A DNA stretch of 9,124 nucleotides from JAPSGM01 sp036556985 (GCA_036556985.1 DATBIK010000033.1:1-9124), one strand, 5' to 3'; positions 1 through 6,381 are shown, counted from the first letter of the stretch. Notes: generated from the sequence alone by a model not told the origin. Numbers and translations are program-made.

Positions 1-780
1 GTAGGCCACGTCGCGGTCGTCGACGAGCGGGAAGATGCTGCGGCTGACCGAGGTCCGCGGCTCCCGCTCGTGGCCCGCCTCGCGCCACGCGGCGTGGAAG
101 GCGGCGATCTGCTCCGCCTGCTGGACGTGGAGCGGCTGCCCACTCTCGTCGAACTTCAGGGTGGAGGTCTGCATGTTCATCCCGAGGCGGGCCGCCCACT
201 CCGCCGTGGCGTTCGTGGCTGAGCCCCACCAGATCCGCTCCCGCAACCCCGGGGAGTGGGGCTCCAGTCGCAGGAGGCCCGGCGGGTTGGGGAACATGGG
301 TCGAGGGTTCGGCTCGGCGAAGCCCTCACCGGAGAGCAGCCCCAGGAAGACCTCCGCGTTGCGGCGGGCCATGGCGCCGTCGTCCTCGCCATCGGCCGGG
401 ACGTACCCGAAGTGGCGATACCCGTCGATCACCTGCTCCGGCGACCCGCGGCTGATGCCGAGCTGGAGACGCCCGCCGGCGATCAGGTCGGCCGCGCCGG
501 CGTCCTCGGCCATGTAGAACGGGTTCTCGTAGCGCATGTCGATGACCGCGGTCCCGATCTCGATCCGCTTCGTCCGGGCGCCGACCGCCGCCAGCAGCGG
601 GAACGGCGAGGCGAGCTGGCGCGCGAAGTGGTGGACGCGGAAGTAGGCGCCGTCGGCTCCCAGCTCCTCGGCAGCGACGGCCAGCTCGATCGACTGGAGG
701 AGCGCGTCCGAGCCGGACCGTACCTGCGAGTACGGCGACTCCGACCAGTGACCGAAGGAGAGAAATCCGATGCGCTTCAC
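1..780 (-). CDS. LLM-class flavin-dependent oxidoreductase (luciferase-like), 3' end cut by window
   Basis: The minus strand reads 260 codons without a stop from GTG at 780 to the window edge, so the C-terminus is missing; relatives are about 330-350 residues. The protein begins VKRIGFLSFGHW (V read as Met). Further on come a D-G-A-Y-F-R-V-H-H-F-A-R stretch (residues 43-54), an IEIGTAVIDMRYENP segment (73-87) and GGRLQLGISRGSPEQ (102-116), all typical of the bacterial luciferase-like monooxygenase family, which oxidises substrates with reduced FMN or F420. The substrate cannot be told. An in-frame TAG lies only four codons upstream of the GTG, so the start is essentially fixed. There is no Shine-Dalgarno site; a TAGACT hexamer sits 9 nt before the GTG, suggesting a leaderless transcript. 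The gene diverges from the fumarylacetoacetase gene and shares with it an intergenic palindrome. The family call is firm; the role is open. Confidence 0.9.
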   Translation of the reverse strand, partial: MKRIGFLSFGHWSESPYSQVRSGSDALLQSIELAVAAEELGADGAYFRVHHFARQLASPFPLLAAVGARTKRIEIGTAVIDMRYENPFYMAEDAGAADLIAGGRLQLGISRGSPEQVIDGYRHFGYVPADGEDDGAMARRNAEVFLGLLSGEGFAEPNPRPMFPNPPGLLRLEPHSPGLRERIWWGSATNATAEWAARLGMNMQTSTLKFDESGQPLHVQQAEQIAAFHAAWREAGHEREPRTSVSRSIFPLVDDRDVAY

Positions 781-789
781 GGTCCGGCC

Positions 790-795
790 AGTCTA
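790..795 (-). promoter_or_regulatory. -10 box (TAGACT) for the luciferase-like oxidoreductase gene
   Basis: On the minus strand TAGACT is followed by 9 nt and then the GTG start at 780. This fits the TANNNT -10 consensus of leaderless promoters in high-GC bacteria. No convincing -35 is visible; the region where one would lie falls inside the inverted repeat at 812-838. Identified by pattern only. Confidence 0.55.
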
Positions 796-811
796 CCGAC
801 CGCGCGCTCCG

Positions 812-838
812 CAAGTGTTCAGGTGATCTGAACACTTG
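812..838. promoter_or_regulatory. Candidate operator: 11-bp perfect inverted repeat in a divergent promoter
   Basis: The arms CAAGTGTTCAG (812-822) and CTGAACACTTG (828-838) are perfect reverse complements around a 5-nt centre, GTGAT, in which one further base pair matches. The repeat lies between two divergent -10 boxes, 16 nt from that of the oxidoreductase gene and 25 nt from that of the hydrolase gene. Its AT-richer composition stands out from the surroundings. The size and symmetry suit a dimeric regulator, for example of the TetR, GntR or MarR type, but no such regulator gene is in the window. A terminator is unlikely because no gene ends here and no T-run follows. Confidence 0.65.
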
Positions 839-863
839 GTGTGTGCCGCATCGGCAAGACCGA

Positions 864-869
864 TAGACT
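864..869 (+). promoter_or_regulatory. -10 box (TAGACT) for the fumarylacetoacetase-family gene
   Basis: TAGACT is followed by 10 nt and then ATG at 880, giving a leaderless or nearly leaderless transcript. It is identical to the box used in the opposite direction at 790-795. It also supports the ATG at 880 over the in-frame GTG at 841, which would lie upstream of the expected transcription start. Confidence 0.55.
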
Positions 870-879
870 CGATGGACCG

Positions 880-1884
880 ATGAAGATCGCTCATGTTCGC
901 GAGCGCACCGCGCCCGCCGGCGCGCCCTGGCGACTGGCCGCGGCCCTCGACGCCGAGGGCCGCCGATGGGCCGACCTCGAGGCGGCGCGCAGCGCGCTGG
1001 CGGCCGCCAAGCCGGCACGTGCGCACAACAGTGCCCTCTTCCGGCAGCCGGTCACGACCCTGGACGACCACCTGGCCCGCGGCCAGCGGGTCGAGGCGTT
1101 GGCCGAGCTGCTGGAGGGCGACGCAGGAGAACGGTCGGAGGCGATGGCCGCCGATGACCTCGCCTTCGGGCCGCCCATCCTGCGGCCGCCGAGCCTGCGT
1201 GACTTCTACGCCTTCGAGCGGCACGTGCGGACGATGTGGGAGCGACGCGGCGGAACGGTGCCCGAGGCGTGGTATCGGCTTCCGATCTTCTACTTCAGCA
1301 ACGTGAGCGAGATCCGCGGGCCGGGCGACCCGGTGTGGGCGCCGCGCGGGTCGAGCGAGCTGGACTACGAGCTCGAGGTGGCGGCCCTCGTCGACACGCC
1401 GGTCCGCGACCTCGACGCGTCGCGCGGCACGGAGGCGATCGGCGGCTACCTCATCCTCAACGACTGGAGCGCCCGCGACCTGCAGCGCGAGGAGACGACC
1501 GTGCGGCTTGGACCGGCCAAGGGCAAGGACTTCGCCAGCTCCATCGGTCCATGGCTGGTCACGCCGGACGAGCTCGAGGACGTGCGGGCCGAACGAAACT
1601 ACCACCTGACCATGACGGCCACGGTGAACAGGCAAGAGCTGAGCCGCGGGACGTGGTCGAGCGCACAGTTCGACACCGGCGAGATGGTGGCCCGGGCATC
1701 GGCCGACGTGCTGCTGCGGCCCGGCGACCTGCTCGGCTCGGGGACGATGGGCGGCGGCTGCCTGCTCGAGATCAAGGACGAGAAGCTCGGGCGTTGGCTG
1801 GAACCGGGCGACGTGGTGACGCTCGCGATCGAGCGGCTCGGCGAGCTGACGAACCCGGTCGTCGAGCGGCCGGCGGACCGATGA
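880..1884 (+). CDS. Fumarylacetoacetase-family hydrolase (FAH)
   Basis: This 334-residue protein probably hydrolyses fumarylacetoacetate, or a close acylpyruvate analogue, to fumarate and acetoacetate, the last step of tyrosine catabolism. The residues known from mouse FAH are recognisable: metal ligands D108, E164, E166 and D195; catalytic H115, seven residues after D108 as in the mouse enzyme; substrate contacts R199 and Q202 in NDWSARDLQ; K216 in GPAKGKDF; and the GSGTMGGG loop (287-294). The N-terminal part (1-100) is the smaller variable domain. ATG 880 is preferred over GTG 841 because the product then begins MKIAHVRE, as family members commonly do, and because of the -10 box at 864-869. 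The stop overlaps the next gene by 4 nt (ATGA), so the two are coupled. A homogentisate dioxygenase-family gene in the same window supports the tyrosine-pathway reading. Other FAH-superfamily hydrolases or decarboxylases cannot be fully excluded. Confidence 0.88.
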   Translation: MKIAHVRERTAPAGAPWRLAAALDAEGRRWADLEAARSALAAAKPARAHNSALFRQPVTTLDDHLARGQRVEALAELLEGDAGERSEAMAADDLAFGPPILRPPSLRDFYAFERHVRTMWERRGGTVPEAWYRLPIFYFSNVSEIRGPGDPVWAPRGSSELDYELEVAALVDTPVRDLDASRGTEAIGGYLILNDWSARDLQREETTVRLGPAKGKDFASSIGPWLVTPDELEDVRAERNYHLTMTATVNRQELSRGTWSSAQFDTGEMVARASADVLLRPGDLLGSGTMGGGCLLEIKDEKLGRWLEPGDVVTLAIERLGELTNPVVERPADR

Positions 1885-3329
1885 ACGGCGAAGCGGCGAC
1901 GGGTCCGTTCCTCGCGCGGCTCGCACGGGCCGAGCGGCGGTTGGCGGACCACGCGGCCCAGCCGGTGCCATCGGGCAGCCTGACCGATCCCGACCCGGGT
2001 GGGACCGAGCGCTGGGAGGCGGGGCAGGTGTGGGCGCACCTCGCCGAGTTCCCGGCGTACTGGCTCGGGCAGGTACAAGCCGTACTCGCGGCACGCGACG
2101 GAGGGGCCGATGAGCCGATTCCCTTCGGGCGCACGAAGGCCGATGCGGAGCGGATCGCGGCGATCGAGCGGGAGCGGCACACCACCCCCGGCGAGCTGCT
2201 CGAGCGCGTGCGCGGCGACCTGGCGCGGGTGCGGGAGGCGGCCGAGGCGCTGCCGGCATCGGCCTGGGAGGTGCGCGGGCAGCACCCGACCATGGGCGAG
2301 ATGCCCGTCGCCCGGATCGTGGAGCACTTCATCGTCGAGCACCTCGAGGAGCATGCCGACCAGCTCGACGGGCTGGAGCTCGTCACGATCGAGGAGATCC
2401 GCGAGGCCGCCGCGCGGATCCGGGGAGCGGCGGTGCGCACGCCGCTGCTCCGCTGGGACGACCGCACCTGGCTGAAGCCGGAGAGCCTGCAGCCGGTCGG
2501 CGCCTTCAAGATGCGCGGCGCCTACAACACGATCGCCGGCCTGACCGACGAGGAGCGGAGCCGGGGAGTGGTGACCTACTCCTCGGGCAACCACGCCCAG
2601 GCCGTGGCGCGTGCCGCGCGGCTGCTCGGAACGCGGGCCACGATCGTGATGCCGGAGAACGCCCCGCGGGTGAAGGTGGAAGGCGTCCGCCGCGACGGGG
2701 CCGAGATCATCTTCACGGGGCCGTCCTCCGGGGAGCGGCACCGGATCGCGCTCGACCTCGTCGCGGAGCAGGGATCGGTGATGATCGAGCCCTACGACGA
2801 CCGGCGCATCATCGCCGGGCAGGGCACCGCGGGCCTGGAGATCGCCGAGGACCTGCCCGACGTCACGAGCGTCCTGATCCCGGTGAGTGGCGGCGGCCTG
2901 TCGGCCGGCATCGCGACCGCCGTCAAGGCGCTGGCGCCGCAGGCGCGGGTCATCGGCGTCGAGCCGGAGCTGGCCGCCGACGCGCGCGAGTCGCTCGCGG
3001 CCGGCGAGGTTGTCAGCTGGGACGCCAGCCTCACCACCCGCACCATGGCCGATGGGCTGCGGGTCGAGCATCTCGGCCGGCTGCCGTTCATCCACCTGCG
3101 CCGCTTCATGGACGAGATCGTGACGGTGACCGAGGACCAGATGGTCGACGCGATCCGCCGCCTGGCCCACGGCGCGCGGCTCGTGGCCGAGCCGTCGGGC
3201 GCGGCCGCCATGGCCGCCCACCTGTCCGGCGCCGCCCCCCAGCCGGAGGGCGACGACCGTCGGGTGATCGTCATCAGCGGCGGAAACATCGACCCCGCGA
3301 CGCTGGCGGAGTTCCTCGTTTCAGGCTGA
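1881..3329 (+). CDS. DinB-like domain fused to PLP-dependent threonine/serine dehydratase
   Basis: A single 482-residue frame holds two domains. Residues about 1-165 resemble the DinB four-helix superfamily: H53 in VWAHLAEF and the H154/H158 pair in VEHLEEHADQL fit its usual three-histidine metal site. Residues 168-482 are a fold-type II PLP enzyme of the threonine dehydratase/serine racemase group: K210 in VGAFKMRGAYN is the Schiff-base lysine, SSGNHAQ (234-240) binds the substrate carboxylate, SGGGLSAG (336-343) cradles the cofactor phosphate, and EPSGAA (437-442) and SGGN (466-469) follow. No C-terminal ACT domain exists, so it resembles the catabolic, non-feedback-inhibited type. The dehydratase part starts directly at LVTIEEIREAA with no ATG or GTG at the junction, so a separate gene is unlikely. 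It overlaps the hydrolase gene by 4 nt and is probably co-transcribed with it. The dehydratase call is firm; what the DinB domain does is unknown. Confidence 0.88.
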   Translation: MNGEAATGPFLARLARAERRLADHAAQPVPSGSLTDPDPGGTERWEAGQVWAHLAEFPAYWLGQVQAVLAARDGGADEPIPFGRTKADAERIAAIERERHTTPGELLERVRGDLARVREAAEALPASAWEVRGQHPTMGEMPVARIVEHFIVEHLEEHADQLDGLELVTIEEIREAAARIRGAAVRTPLLRWDDRTWLKPESLQPVGAFKMRGAYNTIAGLTDEERSRGVVTYSSGNHAQAVARAARLLGTRATIVMPENAPRVKVEGVRRDGAEIIFTGPSSGERHRIALDLVAEQGSVMIEPYDDRRIIAGQGTAGLEIAEDLPDVTSVLIPVSGGGLSAGIATAVKALAPQARVIGVEPELAADARESLAAGEVVSWDASLTTRTMADGLRVEHLGRLPFIHLRRFMDEIVTVTEDQMVDAIRRLAHGARLVAEPSGAAAMAAHLSGAAPQPEGDDRRVIVISGGNIDPATLAEFLVSG

Positions 3330-4526
3330 TGGCCCGCGCCGTTCCGCGAGGAGCACCGCCGCGGCGATGACCGCCACCAACCCGGCTGCGGCTGCTGCGG
3401 CGAAGCCAATGCCGAAACCGAAGCCGTCGGCCGCCGTCCCGGCGATGAAGGGACCGATGCCGAGGCCGGCCGACAGGAACGTGGAATACCCTCCCAGGCC
3501 GGTGGCGCGCAGCTCGGCCGGCGCGCGGGCGCTGATCGTGACCTGCACGAGCATGAGCGTGAAGGCCAGCGCCATGATGCCGGCCACGAAGATGAGCGCG
3601 ATCCCGATCGGCCCAGCCTGGAAGCCGAGCAGCGCGTTGAGGGCCACGTAGACGAGCGCGCCGCCCGCGGCGGCGACCGGCGGCAGCGTGCGGCGGTCGA
3701 TGAAGCGGCCGAGCGGCACGCGGGACGCGCCGTTCGTCAGCGACTGCAGGCCGAGCAGCAGGCCGGCCGAGCCGGCGCCGATCCCGATCGAGGTCGCGAA
3801 CAGCGGGAAGAGGCCGGAGACCGCGCCCCACGGCAGCCCGATGGCCAAGGCCGCTACCCAGCTGCCGAGGATGACCCGGTCGCGGGCCACGACCCCGACC
3901 ATGGCCGGCAGCCCGCGCAGGTCGACCCGCGTCCGCATCGTGGCCGGCACGAAGACGGGCGCGACGAGCGCGACCGCGCCGAGCGCCACCGCCACCAGGA
4001 ACGTCGGGGCCTGCCCGAGCACCTCCCAGGTGAAGCCGCCGATGGCCGGGCCGGCGGCCACGCCGCTGTGGGTGGCCAGCGTCACCCAGCCGAAGGCGGA
4101 GCCGCGCGCATCGGGGCGGGCGGTGCCGGCCACGTACGCCCCGTTCGCCGGCAGGAAGAGCGACGAGGTGAGGCCGGACAGCACCGCCCACAGGTAGAGC
4201 GGTGCCACGCCGGCGCCGGCCACCGCCAGCAGCGGCACGAGGTTGACCGCCGCGTTGCCGGCAATGGAGGTGAACAGGGTGCGGCGCGTGCCCCACGCGT
4301 CGGCGACCGCGCCGAACGGCAGGCTGAAGACCGCGCCGAGCCCGAAGCGGATGGCGGCGATGACCCCCGCCTCGGCCAGCGTGCCGCCCTGGGCCACGAC
4401 GAGCAGCGGCACCGCCACCCCGCATGACCACTGGCCGAGCATGAAGGTGAAGCTGGCCAGGTAGGCGGGCCACAGCCGCCCGGGCCGATGCGGGTGCGCG
4501 TGCGGGTGCTCGTGGGGCTCGCTCAC
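3321..4526 (-). CDS. MFS transporter with histidine-rich N-terminus
   Basis: This 401-residue protein is very hydrophobic, with about twelve predicted membrane helices, so it should sit in the inner membrane as a major facilitator superfamily carrier. Motif A is visible after helix 2 (GAVADAWGTRR, 72-82: G72, D76, R81) and its degenerate repeat in the second half (GRFIDRR, 273-279). The substrate cannot be assigned; drug or metabolite efflux and small-molecule uptake are both possible. Before the first helix the N-terminus holds six histidines in nine residues (HEHPHAHPH, 5-13). GTG at 4526 overlaps the TGA of the upstream amidohydrolase gene by 4 nt, indicating translational coupling and a linked function. 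Its 3' end overlaps the convergent dehydratase gene by 9 nt, leaving no room for a separate terminator. Confidence 0.87.
   Translation of the reverse strand: MSEPHEHPHAHPHRPGRLWPAYLASFTFMLGQWSCGVAVPLLVVAQGGTLAEAGVIAAIRFGLGAVFSLPFGAVADAWGTRRTLFTSIAGNAAVNLVPLLAVAGAGVAPLYLWAVLSGLTSSLFLPANGAYVAGTARPDARGSAFGWVTLATHSGVAAGPAIGGFTWEVLGQAPTFLVAVALGAVALVAPVFVPATMRTRVDLRGLPAMVGVVARDRVILGSWVAALAIGLPWGAVSGLFPLFATSIGIGAGSAGLLLGLQSLTNGASRVPLGRFIDRRTLPPVAAAGGALVYVALNALLGFQAGPIGIALIFVAGIMALAFTLMLVQVTISARAPAELRATGLGGYSTFLSAGLGIGPFIAGTAADGFGFGIGFAAAAAAGLVAVIAAAVLLAERRGPSA
4489..4512. repeat. 12-bp tandem repeat encoding the histidine-rich tail
   Basis: TGCGGGTGCGCG (4489-4500) is followed directly by TGCGGGTGCTCG (4501-4512), with one mismatch. 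On the minus strand this lies at the 5' end of the transporter gene and encodes the His/Pro-rich stretch. A short tandem duplication may have created the tail. Confidence 0.6.
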
Positions 4527-5611
4527 CCCGCCGGCTGGCCGTCCCGCAGGCCGCCGAGGAAGGCGACCGCATTGGCACCGATGGCATCCACCGCGTAGCC
4601 GCCCTCCTGGAGGGCCACCACCGGGTGGCCGATCGCCCCGATCAGGCGGCCGATCTCGGCGTAGTCGGCGGTCCGCAGCGCGAGGTCGCCGATCGGGTCG
4701 CGCTCGAACGTGTCGAAGCCGAGTGAGACGACGATCGGCGCGTCCGGGGCGAAGGCCTCGACCATGCGCAGCGCCTCGGCCAGGGCGGTCGCGTAGCCGT
4801 CGAGGGTGGTGCCGGCCGGCAGCGGGAAGTTGCGCGTCGCCCCCGCGCCGTCGCCCGCGCCGCGCTCGGCGGCGAAGCCGGAGTAGTACGGGTAGGCGCG
4901 GGCCGGGTCGGCGTGGAGCGAGAGGTAGAGCACGTCGCCCCGCTCCCAGAAGAGCTGCTGCGTGCCGTTGCCGTGGTGGTAGTCGACGTCCAGGATCGCG
5001 ACGCGGGCGAATCCCCCGTCGCGTCGGAGCCACTCCGCCACGACCGCCGCGTTGTTGAAGAAGCAGTACCCGCCGAGCATGCGTCGCGCCGCGTGGTGCC
5101 CGGGCGGCCGGCACAGCCCGTAGGCAAGGCCCGCGCCATCGACCACGGCGCGCGCCGCACTCAGCGCCACGTCCACGGCCGCCCGGGCAGCCGCCGCGGT
5201 GCCGGCCACGATCGGCGTGGCCGTGTCGAAGCAGTACGCCCCCAGCCGCAGGTGCGCGCCGCGCGGCTCGGAGAGCGGCTCCATCGGTCCCGGGTAGGCG
5301 GCGAGCTTGAAGGTGTCGGGGATGAGCGGACGCGAGCCGTCGGCGACGCCGGCGGCGAGCGCATCGGTCCAGGCCCGGTCGACCACCTCCAGCAGGTCGG
5401 CGTCGTGGACGGCCAGGATCGGATCGGTCCCGAAGGCATCCGGCTCGCGGAACGCGAACGAGCCCTCGGCCGCCAGGGCACGCTCGATCTCGATCGCCCG
5501 TTCGGGCGCCTCCCAGCACGGGATCTCGCGGCCGGCCATGAGCTCCACCAGCCCGGCATGGGCGAGGTGGGCATCGCTGCGGACGACGGGGGTCGGACGC
5601 GGGGCAGGCAC
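4523..5611 (-). CDS. Acetylpolyamine amidohydrolase / histone deacetylase-family enzyme
   Basis: This 362-residue protein carries the full zinc-hydrolase signature of the HDAC/AcuC/AphA family. H172-H173 in CRPPGHHA are the general acid/base pair; D210 and H212 in LDVDYHHGNGTQ, together with D300 in LGFDTFERDP, are the zinc ligands; Y339 in QEGGYA matches the transition-state tyrosine. Length and the YCFFNNAAV motif (182-190) fit the bacterial acetylpolyamine amidohydrolase branch, which removes acetyl groups from acetylated polyamines or similar amides in the cytoplasm. Other small-molecule amides or protein lysines remain possible. The start chosen is GTG 5611, 8 nt after a TACACT box; a much longer open frame extends upstream but runs through the divergent regulator gene and reads as low-complexity shadow. 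It is translationally coupled to the transporter and divergent from a Crp/Fnr regulator that likely controls it. Confidence 0.9.
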   Translation of the reverse strand: MPAPRPTPVVRSDAHLAHAGLVELMAGREIPCWEAPERAIEIERALAAEGSFAFREPDAFGTDPILAVHDADLLEVVDRAWTDALAAGVADGSRPLIPDTFKLAAYPGPMEPLSEPRGAHLRLGAYCFDTATPIVAGTAAAARAAVDVALSAARAVVDGAGLAYGLCRPPGHHAARRMLGGYCFFNNAAVVAEWLRRDGGFARVAILDVDYHHGNGTQQLFWERGDVLYLSLHADPARAYPYYSGFAAERGAGDGAGATRNFPLPAGTTLDGYATALAEALRMVEAFAPDAPIVVSLGFDTFERDPIGDLALRTADYAEIGRLIGAIGHPVVALQEGGYAVDAIGANAVAFLGGLRDGQPAG

Positions 5612-5619
5612 GGGCCGTG

Positions 5620-5625
5620 AGTGTA
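5620..5625 (-). promoter_or_regulatory. -10 box (TACACT) for the amidohydrolase-transporter operon
   Basis: On the minus strand TACACT is followed by 8 nt and then GTG at 5611, as in leaderless promoters. It lies wholly inside the 18-bp palindrome. There is no recognisable -35 and no Shine-Dalgarno site. Confidence 0.55.
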
Positions 5626-5629
5626 CCGG

Positions 5630-5635
5630 TACACT
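5630..5635 (+). promoter_or_regulatory. -10 box (TACACT) for the Crp/Fnr regulator gene
   Basis: TACACT is followed by 10 nt and then ATG at 5646. It is the mirror copy of the box at 5620-5625, within the same palindrome. No -35 is apparent, which would suit a promoter needing an activator or relying on the -10 alone. Confidence 0.55.
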
Positions 5636-5645
5636 CGCGCGACCC

Positions 5646-6347
5646 ATGACCTCGCTCGACGACCGGGCAGCGATCGACGCGCTTCGCCAATGTCCCCTGT
5701 TCGCGCCCTGCCCGGAGGGCGTGCTGGCCGACGTCGGCCGCCGCCTCCGCCATCGGCACTTCCGGCGCAACGAGGTCATCTTCCACCAGGGCGATCCCGG
5801 CGACGCGCTGCACGTCATCACCTCGGGCTCGGTGAAGATCGTGCTCCCCTCAACCGAGGGTGAGGAGGCGATCATCGCCACCCTCCGCGGCGGCGACTTC
5901 TTCGGCGAGCTGTCCCTCCTCGACGGCGAGCCGCGGAGCGCCACCGCCGTCGCGGTCGAGGCGACCGAGACGCTCAGCCTGCCGCGCGACGTCTTCCGCG
6001 AGCTGCTCGACCAGCACCCGGAGCTGCGGGACGCCCTCTTCGCGGCGCTCACCCAACTCCTGCGCCGGCTGACCCACCACGTGGAGGAGCTGCACTTCCT
6101 GGATCTCGCCGGGCGCCTCGCGGCCCGGCTCGCGCAGCTCGCCCGCCACGCCCGGCCCGGGACCGACGGCCCGGTCGAGCTCGACTGGCCCTACACCCAG
6201 TCCGACCTGGCGGCGATGATCGGCGGCACCCGGCAGTCGGTGAACCGGCTCCTCGCCGACCTCATCGCCGACGGCCTCGTCCGCGTCGAGCACGAGCGCC
6301 TCATCGTCACCGACGTTCACGCCCTCGAGCGCCGCGCCGACCGCTGA
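5646..6347 (+). CDS. Crp/Fnr-family transcriptional regulator
   Basis: This 233-residue cytoplasmic regulator has an N-terminal cyclic-nucleotide-binding beta-roll (about 18-120), a long dimerisation helix (about 122-150) and a C-terminal winged helix-turn-helix (about 180-230). The phosphate-binding cassette FGELSLLDGEPRSATAVA (86-103) keeps G87, E88, R97 and S98, matching G71, E72, R82 and S83 of E. coli CRP, so cAMP or a similar nucleotide is a plausible ligand. No N-terminal cysteine cluster for an FNR-type iron-sulfur centre is seen; only C16 and C22 occur. The recognition helix GTRQSVNRLLADL (194-206) has R196, Q197 and R201 where CRP has R180, E181 and R185; the Gln for Glu change predicts a site other than TGTGA. 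ATG 5646 is preceded by a TACACT box inside a palindrome, so autoregulation and control of the divergent operon are likely. Confidence 0.92.
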   Translation: MTSLDDRAAIDALRQCPLFAPCPEGVLADVGRRLRHRHFRRNEVIFHQGDPGDALHVITSGSVKIVLPSTEGEEAIIATLRGGDFFGELSLLDGEPRSATAVAVEATETLSLPRDVFRELLDQHPELRDALFAALTQLLRRLTHHVEELHFLDLAGRLAARLAQLARHARPGTDGPVELDWPYTQSDLAAMIGGTRQSVNRLLADLIADGLVRVEHERLIVTDVHALERRADR

Positions 6348-6375
6348 CCCGTCGGTCGCGCACACGGCCCGCCCC

Positions 6376-6381
6376 TAGAAT
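6376..6381 (+). promoter_or_regulatory. -10 box (TAGAAT) for the homogentisate dioxygenase gene
   Basis: TAGAAT is followed by 8 nt and then ATG at 6390, a leaderless-type arrangement. It gives the gene its own promoter although the regulator gene ends only 42 nt upstream on the same strand. The box is framed by a GC-rich 6-bp inverted repeat, CCGCCC (6369-6374) and GGGCGG (6382-6387). A clear -35 is not visible. Confidence 0.55.

Larger units (their letters stand above)
5619..5636. promoter_or_regulatory. Candidate operator: perfect 18-bp palindrome between amidohydrolase and regulator genes
   Basis: GAGTGTACCGGTACACTC is its own reverse complement over all 18 bp. It occupies the middle of a 34-nt gap between two divergent start codons. 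Each half contains a TACACT hexamer pointing outward, so a protein bound here would cover both -10 boxes. The outer elements AGTGT-N6-ACACT have the same N6 geometry as Crp-type sites (TGTGA-N6-TCACA) but different half-sites. The adjacent Crp/Fnr-family product is the obvious candidate ligand; this is inference. Confidence 0.75.

Noticed and set aside
812..838. Reading the long inverted repeat as a rho-independent terminator
   Set aside because: Both neighbouring genes start here rather than end, and no T-run follows either arm.
841..879. GTG at 841 as an earlier start for the fumarylacetoacetase-family gene
   Set aside because: The extra 13 residues are not family-like, and the -10 box at 864-869 would place the transcription start after this GTG.
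793..2259. Long open frame on the minus strand (488 codons) across the hydrolase and the start of the dehydratase fusion
   Set aside because: It is antisense to two well-supported genes, reads as Arg/Pro/Ala-rich low-complexity sequence with no recognisable domain, and is the expected by-product of high GC.
2370..2400. Separate start for the dehydratase domain inside the fusion gene
   Set aside because: No ATG or GTG lies at the domain junction. Only a CTG is near, the frame is continuous, and no ribosome site is seen.
1599..3221. Minus-strand open frame of 540 codons opposite the dehydratase fusion
   Set aside because: It mirrors the codon pattern of the real gene, is rich in Arg, Asp, His and Gly, and shows no family motif or plausible start signal.
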